Made by a program: the position numbers and the translations under genes. Source: Coffea arabica (taxonomy: Eukaryota > Streptophyta > Magnoliopsida > Gentianales > Rubiaceae). Taken from it: a stretch of DNA of 64,000 nt. The stretch spans positions 1,240,001 to 1,304,000 of the forward strand of contig NC_092310.1 of NCBI RefSeq assembly GCF_036785885.1. Direction: 5' to 3'. Below the pieces are notes generated by a model, which saw only the letters and a program-made list of their open reading frames with translations, ran no database searches and had not been told where the DNA came from. Below, piece after piece: positions 46,007-55,478 of the stretch (positions are counted from its first letter, which is position 1; each line of letters starts with the position of its first letter).

Positions 46007-47924
46007 TGACGGGTGTTTACTATAAGTGCAAGTTTAATTCCGAATTATACCCGTTTTTTCTGCAAGTATACAGGCCAAAAGCGTAGTATTGGGTATGTAT
46101 CGGGTCGATCCCACGAGGAGCAATTAGAACAATTATTAGATACTAATTTACTCTATTATTTAGACTCACAATAAATTTGAGCAGAAAATTCAGAATTTAA
46201 TTCAACTACAAAAATTCTTAGCTAGATAATTGCAATTCACAATAGGAGTAGAATTCACTAAATATTAAGATCTAGGGATGTAGATTCCACCTATAATACA
46301 AAAGATCTAAAACGAATGAATTTAACACTTGTTACTACTCTTGTTTAACCAAGGATTCATTTCCAACAATACCAAAATCACATTCTCATGATAATAATGG
46401 GTTAAAACAGATTAGTTTTCCCTAATCTCTTGGTAAATACTAAATCTGTTTTGTGCACACAGGAAATGTAAATTTCATCCATTTGAATGTATTTCTATTC
46501 TCATGAATATACTACTCAAGCTCTACTTATGTCATTCCATTATTTTTACCATTTCTCAATGAGTAAAAACAACTACAAACCTGCTATTGGTGATCAAACA
46601 ACAACAAGTAATCCAACATACACAAGTAGATAGGTTAATATATACAAGATATAACAAGTATAAATCACAATCACTTCATATCACTTGACCATAAGCTTCA
46701 TCTACTCCCTAGATTAAGGAAATTAGCTACTCATGAATGATGAAAAACTCAGAACTTCATTAATGCAAATCATCATGAATTACAAATACAAAAAGAGTAA
46801 AGAAAGTCTTAGCCAAGATATGGTGAAGCCTTCCAAAAATCTCCTTTGTCTTGAACTTAGATGATTACAAGATGAAACCTCAATTGCCCCTTGCAAGTAC
46901 CTAGCTAGAGAAAATATGTTTTTCTGTAAGAAGCTAAGCTACGTATGGCTCCCAGACCTCTCTCAATGTCTCAGCATAAAAACTACTCAAAGGCTCTATT
47001 TTTCCAAGTCAAATTCTATCCTTTGATTCTCAAATCTGCACTTTGTTAGCATAGTCAAAAACCAATATTTTTGACTTGAAAATAAGCCATCTTTACTGCC
47101 CTTTTGTCTTCTGAGGCATGTGCACCGAATTCTCTTGCAGATTGTAGCTGGAAAGTAGTTTGAACATAAGAGAATTGACTGAGCAAATTGCAGAATTACG
47201 GCCAGAAAACGCGCCTACACAAAACGCGGTTACAAGTCACGTTTTGTGTACTCGCGTATTCACTTTGGCCTTAATTCATCTGCGATTTTCTCTATCATAA
47301 ATGCCGAACTGGCTTTTGTACAAAACACCAAAGTTGTAACCCTTTGAATTAGCTTTCCAATGCTCTAAAAATCATCCAGATCGGAGTTGTGCAGCCTGAG
47401 ATATGGTCGAAATACTATCACCTGGTCAAACCTCTGTTTCCAGTTTCGACCACAGAGTGCAGCTTCTGTATTCCGACTTTTTGTCCATGAAAATGGCAGA
47501 ATTGGATTTCGATGTCTTCATACGAATTGTAGGTCTCTTTCTTAGCTTTAAAATGGTATAAAGATCACCTTAATCCGATAAGTGTAGCTCCAGATATGAT
47601 CAAAATACTGAAGAGTGTCAAAACTGATTTGTCTTGCATTTCCTCACTTGAACGTTTTTCATTTCATTCTTCTTGTTACCACTTGAATTCATCACCAACT
47701 TTCTATTTTTCATCTCATTTGACATCCTTTGGTGATTGAATCATCATTCCTGCATAAAAATGAAGTTTTTATCATTAAAATCACTAAAAATGTAATATTA
47801 TCCACTTTTACCAAAAATATATAATTTTACCAAAAACCTCTTTATTTTATTTATAAAACTAGATAATCAACTCAAAATTAACTAATAAAATGCACTTAAA
47901 AATACGTAAAATAAACTCTTATCA
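46007..47924 (-). repeat. Array LTR 6, right-terminal LTR of the array
   Basis: In element orientation this is the outermost 5' LTR. Its TGATAAG terminus at 47924 directly meets the RNase H frame of the interrupted plus-strand element. Private changes include CTCTATCATA near 47291, AATGCTCTAA near 47361, TTCATTTCATT near 47660 and AATGTAATATT near 47790; most are C/T or G/A transitions. CATCCATTTG is shared with LTR 4 and GTCCATGAAA with LTR 5. Confidence 0.92.
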
Positions 47925-49573
47925 CATCCCGAGCATTGAATAGAGCCCAGTTGAATTACTCCACCACTGAGAAGGAGCTTCTTGCAGTTATTTTTGCTCT
48001 AGAAAAATTCAGGTCATATCTGTTAGGTGCTAAAGTGATTGTATTTTATGATCATGCAGCATTAAGGTACCTGATGACCAAGAAAGATGCAAAGCCGAGG
48101 CTCATCAGGTGGATATTGCTACTACAGGAATTTGACCTGGAAATAAGGGATAAAATGGGCTCAGAGAATTTAGTAGCTGACCATCTGAGTCGCATACCAA
48201 TTGGGAAGGATAATGAGCCATTGAAGGATGCATTCCCTGAAGAGCATTTATTTTCCTTAAATTCTCAATTGCGTTGGTATGCTGATTTGGTCAATTATCT
48301 GGTAACGGGTAATTTTCCTGCAGGTTGGTCAAAATCGAAGAAGGATAAATTGAAGAGTGACGCCAAGTATTTCATCTGGGATAACCCGTACCTATGGAAG
48401 AGATGTGCAGACCAAGTAATGAGGAGATGTGTAAGTGAATTGAAATTTCAATCGATTTTAGCTTTTTGTCATACTTTTGCCTGTGGAGGTCATTTTGGAC
48501 CCAAGAGAACTGCTCATAAGGTTTTAGAAAGTGAATTTTATTGACTTTCATTGTTTAAGGATGCCTATGTGTTTTGTAAGTCATGTGATCGATGTCAAAG
48601 GGTAGGTAATATAGCCCGTAAAGATCATATGCCCCAAGTCCCGTTGATTTTTGTTGAAATTTTTGATGTCTGGGGTATAGATTTCATGGGGCCTTTTCCT
48701 ACTTCATTTGGTTTTATATATATTTTGTTGGCAGTTGATTATGTGTCTAAATGGGTGGAGGCCAAGGCCACTCGGACTAATGACTCGAAAGTAGTTGCAG
48801 ATTTTATTAGATCTAATATTTTTGTGCGATTTGGAATGCCAAGAGCTATTGTCAGTGATAGGGGAACGCACTTCTGCAACAAAACCATAGCTGCGTTATT
48901 TCGCAAGTATGGTGTTCTCCACAGGGTCTCGACGTCGTACCACCCTCAGACCAATGGTCAAGCGGAGGTGTCGAATCGGGAGATTAAGTCCATCTTGGAG
49001 AAAATGGTGCGCCCCGATAGGAAAGATTGGAGTCTACGGTTGGAAGACGCACTCTGGGCCTATCGGACGGCGTACAAGACTCCTATAGGGATGTCATCGT
49101 ACATGTTGGTATTTGGGAAGCCGTGTCACCTTCCAGTGGAATTCGAGCACAAGGCTTTTTGGGCGATAAAGCAATGTAATATGAATCTAGAAGAGGCCGG
49201 TGTTCAACGGAAGCTGGATTTGCAAGAATTGGAGGAGATCCGGAACGAAGTATACGAAAACGCCTTGATTTATAAGGAGAAAAGCCGGGCATTTCATGAC
49301 CAACAAATTTCAAGAAAAACATTTGAAGTTGGTCAGAAGGTCCTCCTATACCAATCAAGGCTCAAGCTATTCCCAGGTAAGCTACGTTCCCGTTGGATTG
49401 GACCTTTTATTGTGACTCATGTTTTTCCCTATGGTGCAGTTGAAATCCAGAGTGCTAAGACAGACAACAAATTTGTGGTGAATGGACACCGTCTCAAATA
49501 TTATTACGAAGGATTTTCAGGTAGAGAGGTGGAGACAATAAGGCTAGACGCACCACCGTGTCCTAATCAGTGA
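47925..49573 (+). pseudogene. pol: RNase H-integrase part of pol, 5'-truncated and with one in-frame stop
   Basis: One continuous frame apart from a TGA at 48542-48544. RNase H hallmarks include the [10 protein letters not shown] segment, the YDHAAL segment and VADHLSRI; the first catalytic Asp would lie on the far side of the inserted array. Integrase has an HHCC zinc finger (CHTFACGGH, then CKSCDRC), the catalytic triad in [17 protein letters not shown] and the Glu of [10 protein letters not shown], and a C-terminal GPF/Y-like stretch ([11 protein letters not shown]). The stop falls between the His and Cys pairs of the zinc finger, at a site where Trp is usual in this family, so a G-to-A nonsense change is likely. 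The frame ends 42 nt before stem-loop A. The protein should be non-functional from this copy. Confidence 0.92.
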
Positions 49574-49615
49574 CACTTTACCATGTCTAACCGAAGACAC
49601 TAAAAAAAGGCGCTC

Positions 49616-49633
49616 ATTGGGAGGCAACCCAAT
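49616..49633 (+). other. Conserved stem-loop A downstream of pol, element 2
   Basis: ATTGGG-AGGCAA-CCCAAT, preceded by GCGCTC, 43 nt after the pol stop. It is identical in stem and loop to the copies in the array and in element 3. Confidence 0.78.
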
Positions 49634-49750
49634 TGTTCCTTTTAATTGTTTGTTCAATTTCGTGTGGTAGTTTAGAGGTGTTCTCCTTGAATTCGACTGA
49701 TTTTGGGTTTCAGTTTTCGTTTTTGCTGATTTATAGGTGCCCTTCAGTCA

Positions 49751-49910
49751 TGACGTGCCCGCGTGGTGACGTTCAGGAAGCTCACGATCAGAAACTTCTG
49801 GGAGCTCTCTTGCCCTCATGACGTGCCCGCGTGGTGATGTGCAGGAAGCTCACAATCAGAAACTTCTGGGAGCTCTCTTGCTCTCTTGACGTGCCCGCGT
49901 CACGTTCGCG
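49751..49910 (+). repeat. 68-bp tandem repeat, about 2.3 copies
   Basis: TGACGTGCCCGCGT recurs at 49751, 49819 and 49887, a period of 68 bp, with two full copies and a partial third. It lies between pol and ORF2, the same place where the array has its CGCG palindromes and element 3 its GGCCGGAT words. Confidence 0.85.
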
Positions 49911-50322
49911 GGAAAGGTAAGAATTTAAAAAAAAAAGTTGAAAAAAAAGAAGAAAAAAAATAATATATAATATATATATATATACTAGTTATACTGATAA
50001 TGAAATAATTGTCAAAAAAAAAATCATAATCACCATAGCTTAAATGGAGCCTGGAGAAAAGAAAAAAAAGAAACGAAACAATTTCTGTTTTTTTTTTCCT
50101 TTTCTTTTCCTTCTTTTCTTTTCTTTCTTTTCTTTCTTTTTCTTTCTTTTTCTTTCTTTCTTTCTTCTTCTTTCTCTTTTCTTTCTTTCTTCTCCCCAAT
50201 TTATTTTTCTTCTCTGTCGACCGAAGACCCCCTGTCCGTCGCCCACTGGCGCATCTCCTCCGCCACCAGATCTGCTCTACGGCTGAAATTCCCTCTCTCA
50301 TCGCGCAACCACTCCAGCTTGA
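49911..50322 (+). other. Noncoding pol-ORF2 region with polypyrimidine tract
   Basis: A-rich to about 50040, then a long C/T tract of TTTCTTTC type at about 50085-50195, then GC-rich sequence leading into ORF2. The tract could serve splicing to ORF2 but may be just an expanded simple repeat. No gene is supported; reading frames through the tract are low complexity. Confidence 0.6.
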
Positions 50323-50514
50323 CCGACGCCTCGAGCAGCGCCTCCACCATCGCGCGCCCCAATCGCGCGCTCCGCCGCCGCTGTCCCCCTCGCATCGAGC
50401 TCCACCAGTCGTCTCCAGCCTGGGCCGCCGGCCCACCAGCCCTCTCTCCAGCGTCGCTATGCTCAAGCTTGTGAGCGGCGTATCATTCCGTGCAAATGCG
50501 CGGACCACATTACT

Positions 50515-51516
50515 ATGGTTTTTTTGGGGATCCAAGGGGAGGTTGAGTGCATGTACACCGCCATTGGATGGCGCCCCTATCTTGATATCTTCCAGCCAGC
50601 CTTTGTCGAGTTGACTAGAGAGTTTTACGTCACTTTTGAGTTTGAATTACCGACTAGGTATACTGTTGCGACTCCCGATGTCATTCACTTCCGTCTCATG
50701 GGTCAAGAATTCAATTTCTCTATCACCCAGTTCAATCTGGCTTTCGGTTTCATCACTCGGGAGTATGCAGAGACTAGGGAGTACGACGAGAGTGCCTGCG
50801 ATTTTGTGGAACCTTTCCTTACCGCCTACCGTGAGGTGTGGCAGGACATGTCTGTGGACATGCAGCGTTACGATCCCTCTCGGTCTCGGAGCTCCTTTCT
50901 AGAGGACCCGAGTGCTCGGTATGTTCAGCGGCTTTTAGCATATAGCTACTCGGGCAGAAAGGACAGCTCCGGTATTATCTCTCGGCCGGAGCTCTTCTTC
51001 CTTTGGTGTATGAAGAATGGGTTCAAGGTCAATTTGGGTTGTTGGTTGGCGGCACAGTTCAAGACCGTCATGGTAAAGAAGAACAAGCCGTTGATTCTTG
51101 GGTCGTATGTCACTCATTTGGCGGTCCAGCTAGGCGTTCTGAATCTACAGGATCACGATTTGCACTTGTTATGCGACATGGAGTATCTCACTGCTGACCG
51201 GCTAGAGAAGATGGGAGTTCTGGAGCTTGTCGATGGCCACTACCGATTTGTGCCCCCGGGACCGCCCCGCGCCCCGCCTCGCTCTTCCTCCACCCATTCG
51301 GCCCCAGTTGGCGGTGATCCTGGCCCGTCGACGTCCGCTCAGCCCCCTCCACCAGCAGGGGCTGAAGATTGGCACCAAATCAGGACGCAGATTCAGAATT
51401 TGGACGCCCGGATGATTAGCATCGAGAGCAACGTGGCGGCTATATCACAGAATCTGGCGGCATTGCTGCAGCACTCGGGTTTCCCGCCCCCAGTCCCACC
51501 TCACCCTCCACTATGA
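50515..51516 (+). CDS. ORF2, Athila ORF-1-like protein of element 2
   Basis: 333 residues from the first ATG, resembling the Athila ORF-1 family. GWRPYLDI near residue 18 and LTREFYVTFEFE near 33 match the pattern of the array ORF2. A Pro/Ser-rich stretch (about 245-285) precedes a heptad-like helix (about 291-324, with IQNLDARMISIESNVAAI), again the array ORF2 layout. The frame stays open upstream to 50323 with no in-frame ATG, and the residues just before the ATG (RRYAQACERR) look family-like, so the true start was probably in an upstream exon or has been lost. No signal peptide or membrane helix is seen. Its GC content is clearly above its surroundings. Function unknown; it may be inactive. 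Confidence 0.78.
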   Translation: MVFLGIQGEVECMYTAIGWRPYLDIFQPAFVELTREFYVTFEFELPTRYTVATPDVIHFRLMGQEFNFSITQFNLAFGFITREYAETREYDESACDFVEPFLTAYREVWQDMSVDMQRYDPSRSRSSFLEDPSARYVQRLLAYSYSGRKDSSGIISRPELFFLWCMKNGFKVNLGCWLAAQFKTVMVKKNKPLILGSYVTHLAVQLGVLNLQDHDLHLLCDMEYLTADRLEKMGVLELVDGHYRFVPPGPPRAPPRSSSTHSAPVGGDPGPSTSAQPPPPAGAEDWHQIRTQIQNLDARMISIESNVAAISQNLAALLQHSGFPPPVPPHPPL

Positions 51517-51567
51517 CCCGGTTTCAGGGAAGTTTGGTTACTTTCTCCCTCACTTTTGCTGTTTTTT

Positions 51568-51609
51568 GACACATTGAGGACAATGTGTCCTATAGGTGTG
51601 GGGGGGGTC
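51568..51609 (+). other. Stem-loop B plus first purine tract, element 2
   Basis: A 9-bp stem (GACACATTG/CAATGTGTC) around AGGA at 51568-51589, then GGTGTGGGGGGGG at 51595-51607. It lies about 50 nt after the ORF2 stop and matches the array and element 3 arrangement. Confidence 0.76.
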
Positions 51610-52066
51610 TATAGTCTTTCTAGTTTTTAGTAGTTGTTAGTTTTTAGTTTTATTTTTAGTTGCGTATTTTCTTTCTTTTCTTAGTGCTTATTCCCCATGT
51701 GAAAAGAAAAAGAAAACAAAAACAAAAAGAAGGAGAAAAAAATGTTGGTTTATTGACTCTAACTCTACTTTTGCCAAGTTTTTTTTAAAATAAAAATGTA
51801 TCGGGTTAATGTGGTTGGATCCAGAATATCTCCCTGGTGAATATCGGATTGCTTGGCTCTTTTGATTTCTGTGTTAATTTCTCTAGGCATAGGGAATGAC
51901 TGTTGGCATTTTAATGTGAACTGGTCCAATATTGACTCCAGTTCTCTATGTTTGGCAATAATGAGGCGAGCTGTTCCTATTTTTGGTTCTTAGTGTTGTT
52001 ATTATGTGTTTTTGGCTTTGTTTGGCTGTGAATAATCTGGACTGTACTCCGCTATGAGTTACTACT

Positions 52067-52206
52067 GAGTAACCGGGGATCGGCACCTAAAAGTGTCGAT
52101 TCTCGCCTCAAAAGGTGGTACTTTATATGAGTACGTGGTCGTATAGCGGTAGGAGTTGAGTAACCGGGCTCCTTCATCTAAAAATGTTGGAGTTCGCGTC
52201 AAAAGG
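52067..52206 (+). repeat. Pair of 49-nt conserved motifs, element 2
   Basis: Copies at 52067-52115 and 52158-52206, 91 nt apart. The first has CAC-CTAAAA-GTG and the second CAT-CTAAAA-ATG, a compensatory pair in the predicted stem. The spacer is unlike that of the other elements. The rest of 51610-52562 is noncoding and holds simple A-rich runs. Confidence 0.8.
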
Positions 52207-52562
52207 CCCCGACGGCTAACGACTAAGTCTTTTTGTGTTAATTATTATTGCTTTGAAAAACAAAAAAAAAAAAGAACGAAAAAAGATAGAATAAATAATG
52301 GGAAGGCTTGCCGGTTTATGGACTTAATATGGAGACTTGTGTGAATATTTGGACCATTAGCTGATAAAGGTTGTGCGCCATTCCCTTTTCTTAGAGTAGT
52401 TAACCTGGAAATTGAAGGATTTTGCAGTTTAGGGGCTAACCGGGGGGATGCTTCTTGGATTTTAATCACTAGTGCTCGATATATGGTTTTTCTGGATATC
52501 TTGGGAATGTGGTAGATAGAGCAATGACCGTCATCAAATTTTGGTGTCTGTCCACTTTTCTT

Positions 52563-52600
52563 ATGCTTGAGGACAAGCATGGTTTAGGTGTGGGGGAAAT
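52563..52600 (+). other. Stem-loop C and 3' polypurine tract, element 2
   Basis: A 7-bp stem (ATGCTTG/CAAGCAT) around AGGA at 52563-52580, then GGTGTGGGGGAAAT directly before the TGATAGACTG start of the LTR. Confidence 0.82.
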
Positions 52601-53679
52601 TGATAGACTGCAATTTATCTATTTATTTTATTATTATTTTCCCCTATTACCTGACTTGATGTGGATTAATTGCTGGATTCTACTCATTTTTCTTAATTTA
52701 CGTATATTTCAGGGAGTAGAACGAAAACATGATAACAGGTGCCAAATTGACAGGAAAAGAATTCAGATGATAAAGCTTGTCCCAGGGGCACTTTTGGAAC
52801 AGAAGATGTCACGCCCATTTTGGTAATTTTCGCAAAGGAATGACGGACGGAGGGCTTCTCTTCTTGTTGATGTGCGCCGCAATTAAAAAGAAACAAGGAG
52901 GAGGAAGTTCACTAGCTAGCTTGTGCGGGGTCTTCCGTCTATAGCTTAGCAGCAATTCTTGACTTTTCCCTTGTACTTTACTTTTGGCTTAAGAAACCTA
53001 CGGATGTTAGGAAGAAAAGCAATTGCTAGCTTTTAGCTTTGACTATTCTTCTAGATCTCTTTTGATTCTGAATCCTGCGCATGGCAGGAACAAAAACTTG
53101 GGGAAGCTTTTGACTTTTCTTCATCTTTGAACCTTGAGTATTTACGCTTCTTTCGTGGTATGTGGTTCGAAGAAGAACAGAGGGCTACCTCTTGTGACTT
53201 TGCTATTTCTGCGAAAATGGCCGCTGCCCTCTTTACAATCTCCTGTGGGTTTAGTTCATCAATTATGAAGTAATTTTCCAACTCTAGTCAAGAAGCAACG
53301 AAGGCTCTGGTTCGCTTAAAAATTGTGAGATCGATTTAATTTTACCTTTTTCTTTTATTTATTAGTATTTGCATATTCCCTGGTTGCAGCGCTTATGATT
53401 GTTTAATTAATTGGTTGTCCTGGATCTGGATAATTAATTGATTGGGTAATCTATTGTCAATTGGGACGTTAAATCCGTAATTGTTTAATTGTCTCAAAAT
53501 AGTGACAACTGGCACGATTAGATTCGTGCCAGGGGGATACGCGGGCTAATCTAAAATAACCCTGGTAGTGTGTTATTTGGTTAGAATAGGGCTCCTCTAA
53601 TACGTAAGGCAATTGGGGAATTAAATTCTACGGGCGTACCTAGGATTATTTCTTAATTAGAGCAGTGATTAACGGGCGT
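52601..53679 (+). repeat. Truncated 3' LTR of element 2
   Basis: Starts TGATAGACTG right after the polypurine tract and is broken at 53679 by element 3. The remainder, with its CA end, should lie beyond the right edge. GGCGT at 53675-53679 is the candidate target-site duplication. A 9-bp stem with loop TTAGAT lies at 53509-53532. No gene is seen. Confidence 0.8.
53509..53532 (+). other. Perfect inverted repeat in the element 2 LTR
   Basis: CTGGCACGA and TCGTGCCAG form a 9-bp stem around TTAGAT. It is the strongest local hairpin in this LTR. It could mark an RNA structure or a protein-binding dyad; nothing decides between them. Confidence 0.6.
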
Positions 53680-55478
53680 TGATAAGTGACTAATTTACGT
53701 AATAATTGTATGACATTTTATATTATTTTTAGTCACTTTGGTTATATTATTGGAAGAATATGAATCATTTTGGCTATAATTGGTGAAAAATGCTTTTAAG
53801 TGATTAAATGAGGTTTTTATCATTTTTTAGTGGGATTTTGTGTATTTTGACAGTTTTGACACATTTTCGTATTTCGGCTATAACTTGAGCTACAATGATC
53901 GGATTGAGATGATTCTTGAACCAATTTGAAGATAAGAGATAGATCTACAACTTTGGTGAAGACATCTAAATCCAGTTTGAAGGTTTTCAAAATCAAAAAG
54001 CCGAATTACATTAGCTAATTTCTGTTGGTCGAAGCTGAAACAGGGCAATGAGCAGGCAAGGGTATTTTGGTCATTTTTCAGCCTACACAGATCCAAATGA
54101 GGTGATTCTTGATGCATTGGAAAGCTAACGCAAAGAGCTACAAGTTTCATGTTTTGGTCAAGAGCTAAATCAGCTTTTATCATCAAGAAAAGTTCGGTTG
54201 AAGTTGGACCAAAAACAGAGCAAGTGATCCACACTCGGATCCACTATTCATCCGAACCCTCGGCTGTTTCTGGGTTAGTGGATCCGAGGTACTGTAGCAG
54301 CTCGGATCACTGTAGCAGCCCAGATTTACTGTAGCAATTCGGCCGGAATTTGGCCGGATTTGTGGCCGGATTCCTGGCCGGATTGTGGTCAGAGAAGTCT
54401 GCTTTTTACGCGGAAAACTCAATTTCACCTCCACCAACTCACATGGGATGCTAGACATGTGAGAAACATTACCAGCTGTAAGGAGAAAGTGTAAAGCTTC
54501 ATTCCTTGACCATTTTCATCATTAAAATGAGCCAAATTCATTGCAAGAAAGGATAGGAGAGGAGATAGAGCAAAAGGGATGGAGTTCATAGCAGAAAAAT
54601 AGGGAGAGACATACGGGAGAAGCTTGGAGTCTGCAGAAATGTAGCTCTTTCATCTTCCTAGTGTTAGTTTAGCTTAGTATAGAGTAGTGTAGCTTTTCCA
54701 TTCTTGTTTATTATCTAGATTAGGATGAAGATGGAGGATGAAGAAGGAAAGGAAGAAAGCTCATGTGACAAGGGTTGTATTCCTTCCAAACTCTTTATCT
54801 TTTGTACTTGATTCTAAGTTTAGTTAATATACAAGTTCTGGATTTTGTGTTCATTATGTGTTTCTAAAGTTTATACCTTGGGTTTGGTTGAACTTTCTAT
54901 GATTGTTAGTGTTTATTATTTGGTTATTTGACTGCTACGATTTGAGCAAGTTATTTAGCACTTTGACTCTTAAAATCATGATTAATCTGGTACCATTAAT
55001 TGTGATTATCTAAGGTGTTGTTTCTGCAATGAAAATTGAGATTTAACACTAGTTCATGAAGTGCTAAACATAGGGAGTACACTCACGAAAGTAGAGGTGC
55101 ACTTATGTGGTTTTTAGTGATTCATTTCATGTAATTTCATTGAAGAAATGAACTTGTAGCTAATTTCATAACCATGAAAATAGGTATGGATTAGTTATGA
55201 GTATAGTTGATTCACTACGAAAGTAGGTTTCACATGTTTAAGGAAATTACACCATAACTAGCCTAAATGTAGTATTCAATGATCCAAATATAGCACTTGC
55301 ATGAGTAGTTAGGGATACCACAACCTAAGGAGCTTTTATTTGTTATTTTGTATAATTTCAGTAGGTTAAATTTGTTATAATTCATTGATAGTCTAAATAA
55401 TAGAGAAGCTTTAGTAATACCGGTAATTGTTCACTCTTCCCTGTGGGATCGACCCGATATATACCCTAAACTACTACG
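53680..55478 (+). repeat. 5' LTR of element 3, first (truncated) copy
   Basis: Starts TGATAAGTGAC and breaks off at CTACTACG (55478), where a second copy begins at its own internal TACG. It differs from the second copy and the 3' LTR at several sites, such as lacking the GGATCCGAGCTCGGATCC palindrome. Its GGGATCGACCCGATATA near 55446 resembles the array LTR more than the second copy does, so it probably derives from another family member. Confidence 0.82.

Larger units (their letters stand above)
1..47924 (-). mobile_element. Tandem array of a non-autonomous Athila-like LTR retrotransposon, at least 5.7 units
   Basis: Six LTRs alternate with internal regions in one orientation, giving LTR-internal-LTR-internal-LTR, so each internal LTR serves two units. 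The period is 8,888, 8,888, 8,888, 8,891 and 8,883 bp. Complete internal regions are 3487-10456, 12375-19344, 21263-28232, 30151-37123 and 39043-46006; a partial one occupies 1-1568. On the minus strand each unit reads LTR, tRNA-Asp primer site, gag-protease, noncoding region with intron, ORF2, 3' untranslated region, polypurine tract, LTR. No reverse transcriptase, RNase H or integrase is present. The right end abuts the RNase H reading frame of another element at 47924/47925, so catcc at 47925-47929 would be the target-site duplication; its partner lies left of the window. Unequal LTR-LTR recombination is the simplest origin. An assembly artefact cannot be excluded from sequence alone, but copy-specific substitutions argue for real copies. 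Confidence 0.93.
47925..53679 (+). mobile_element. 3' half of a pol-bearing Athila-like element (element 2), interrupted on both sides
   Basis: Carries RNase H (C-terminal part), integrase, stem-loop A, ORF2, stem-loop B, the 49-nt motif pair, stem-loop C, a polypurine tract and the first 1,079 bp of its 3' LTR. On the left it is cut by the minus-strand array inside RNase H; on the right by element 3 inside its LTR. Its gag, protease and reverse transcriptase would lie beyond the array, left of the window. Being the host of both insertions, it is the oldest layer, which fits its broken pol. Confidence 0.9.

Noticed and set aside
1-47924. Regularly spaced repeats that could suggest a CRISPR-like array
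   Set aside because: The repeat unit is 8.9 kb with LTRs, gag and a primer site; it is a retrotransposon array in a plant genome.
49900-50535. 211-codon minus-strand frame with a long Lys/Glu/Arg run
   Set aside because: It translates the polypyrimidine tract and is low complexity, antisense to ORF2's upstream region.
54183-54458. Minus-strand frames inside the element 3 LTR copies
   Set aside because: Same frames recur in each LTR copy with different lengths; no coding signature.
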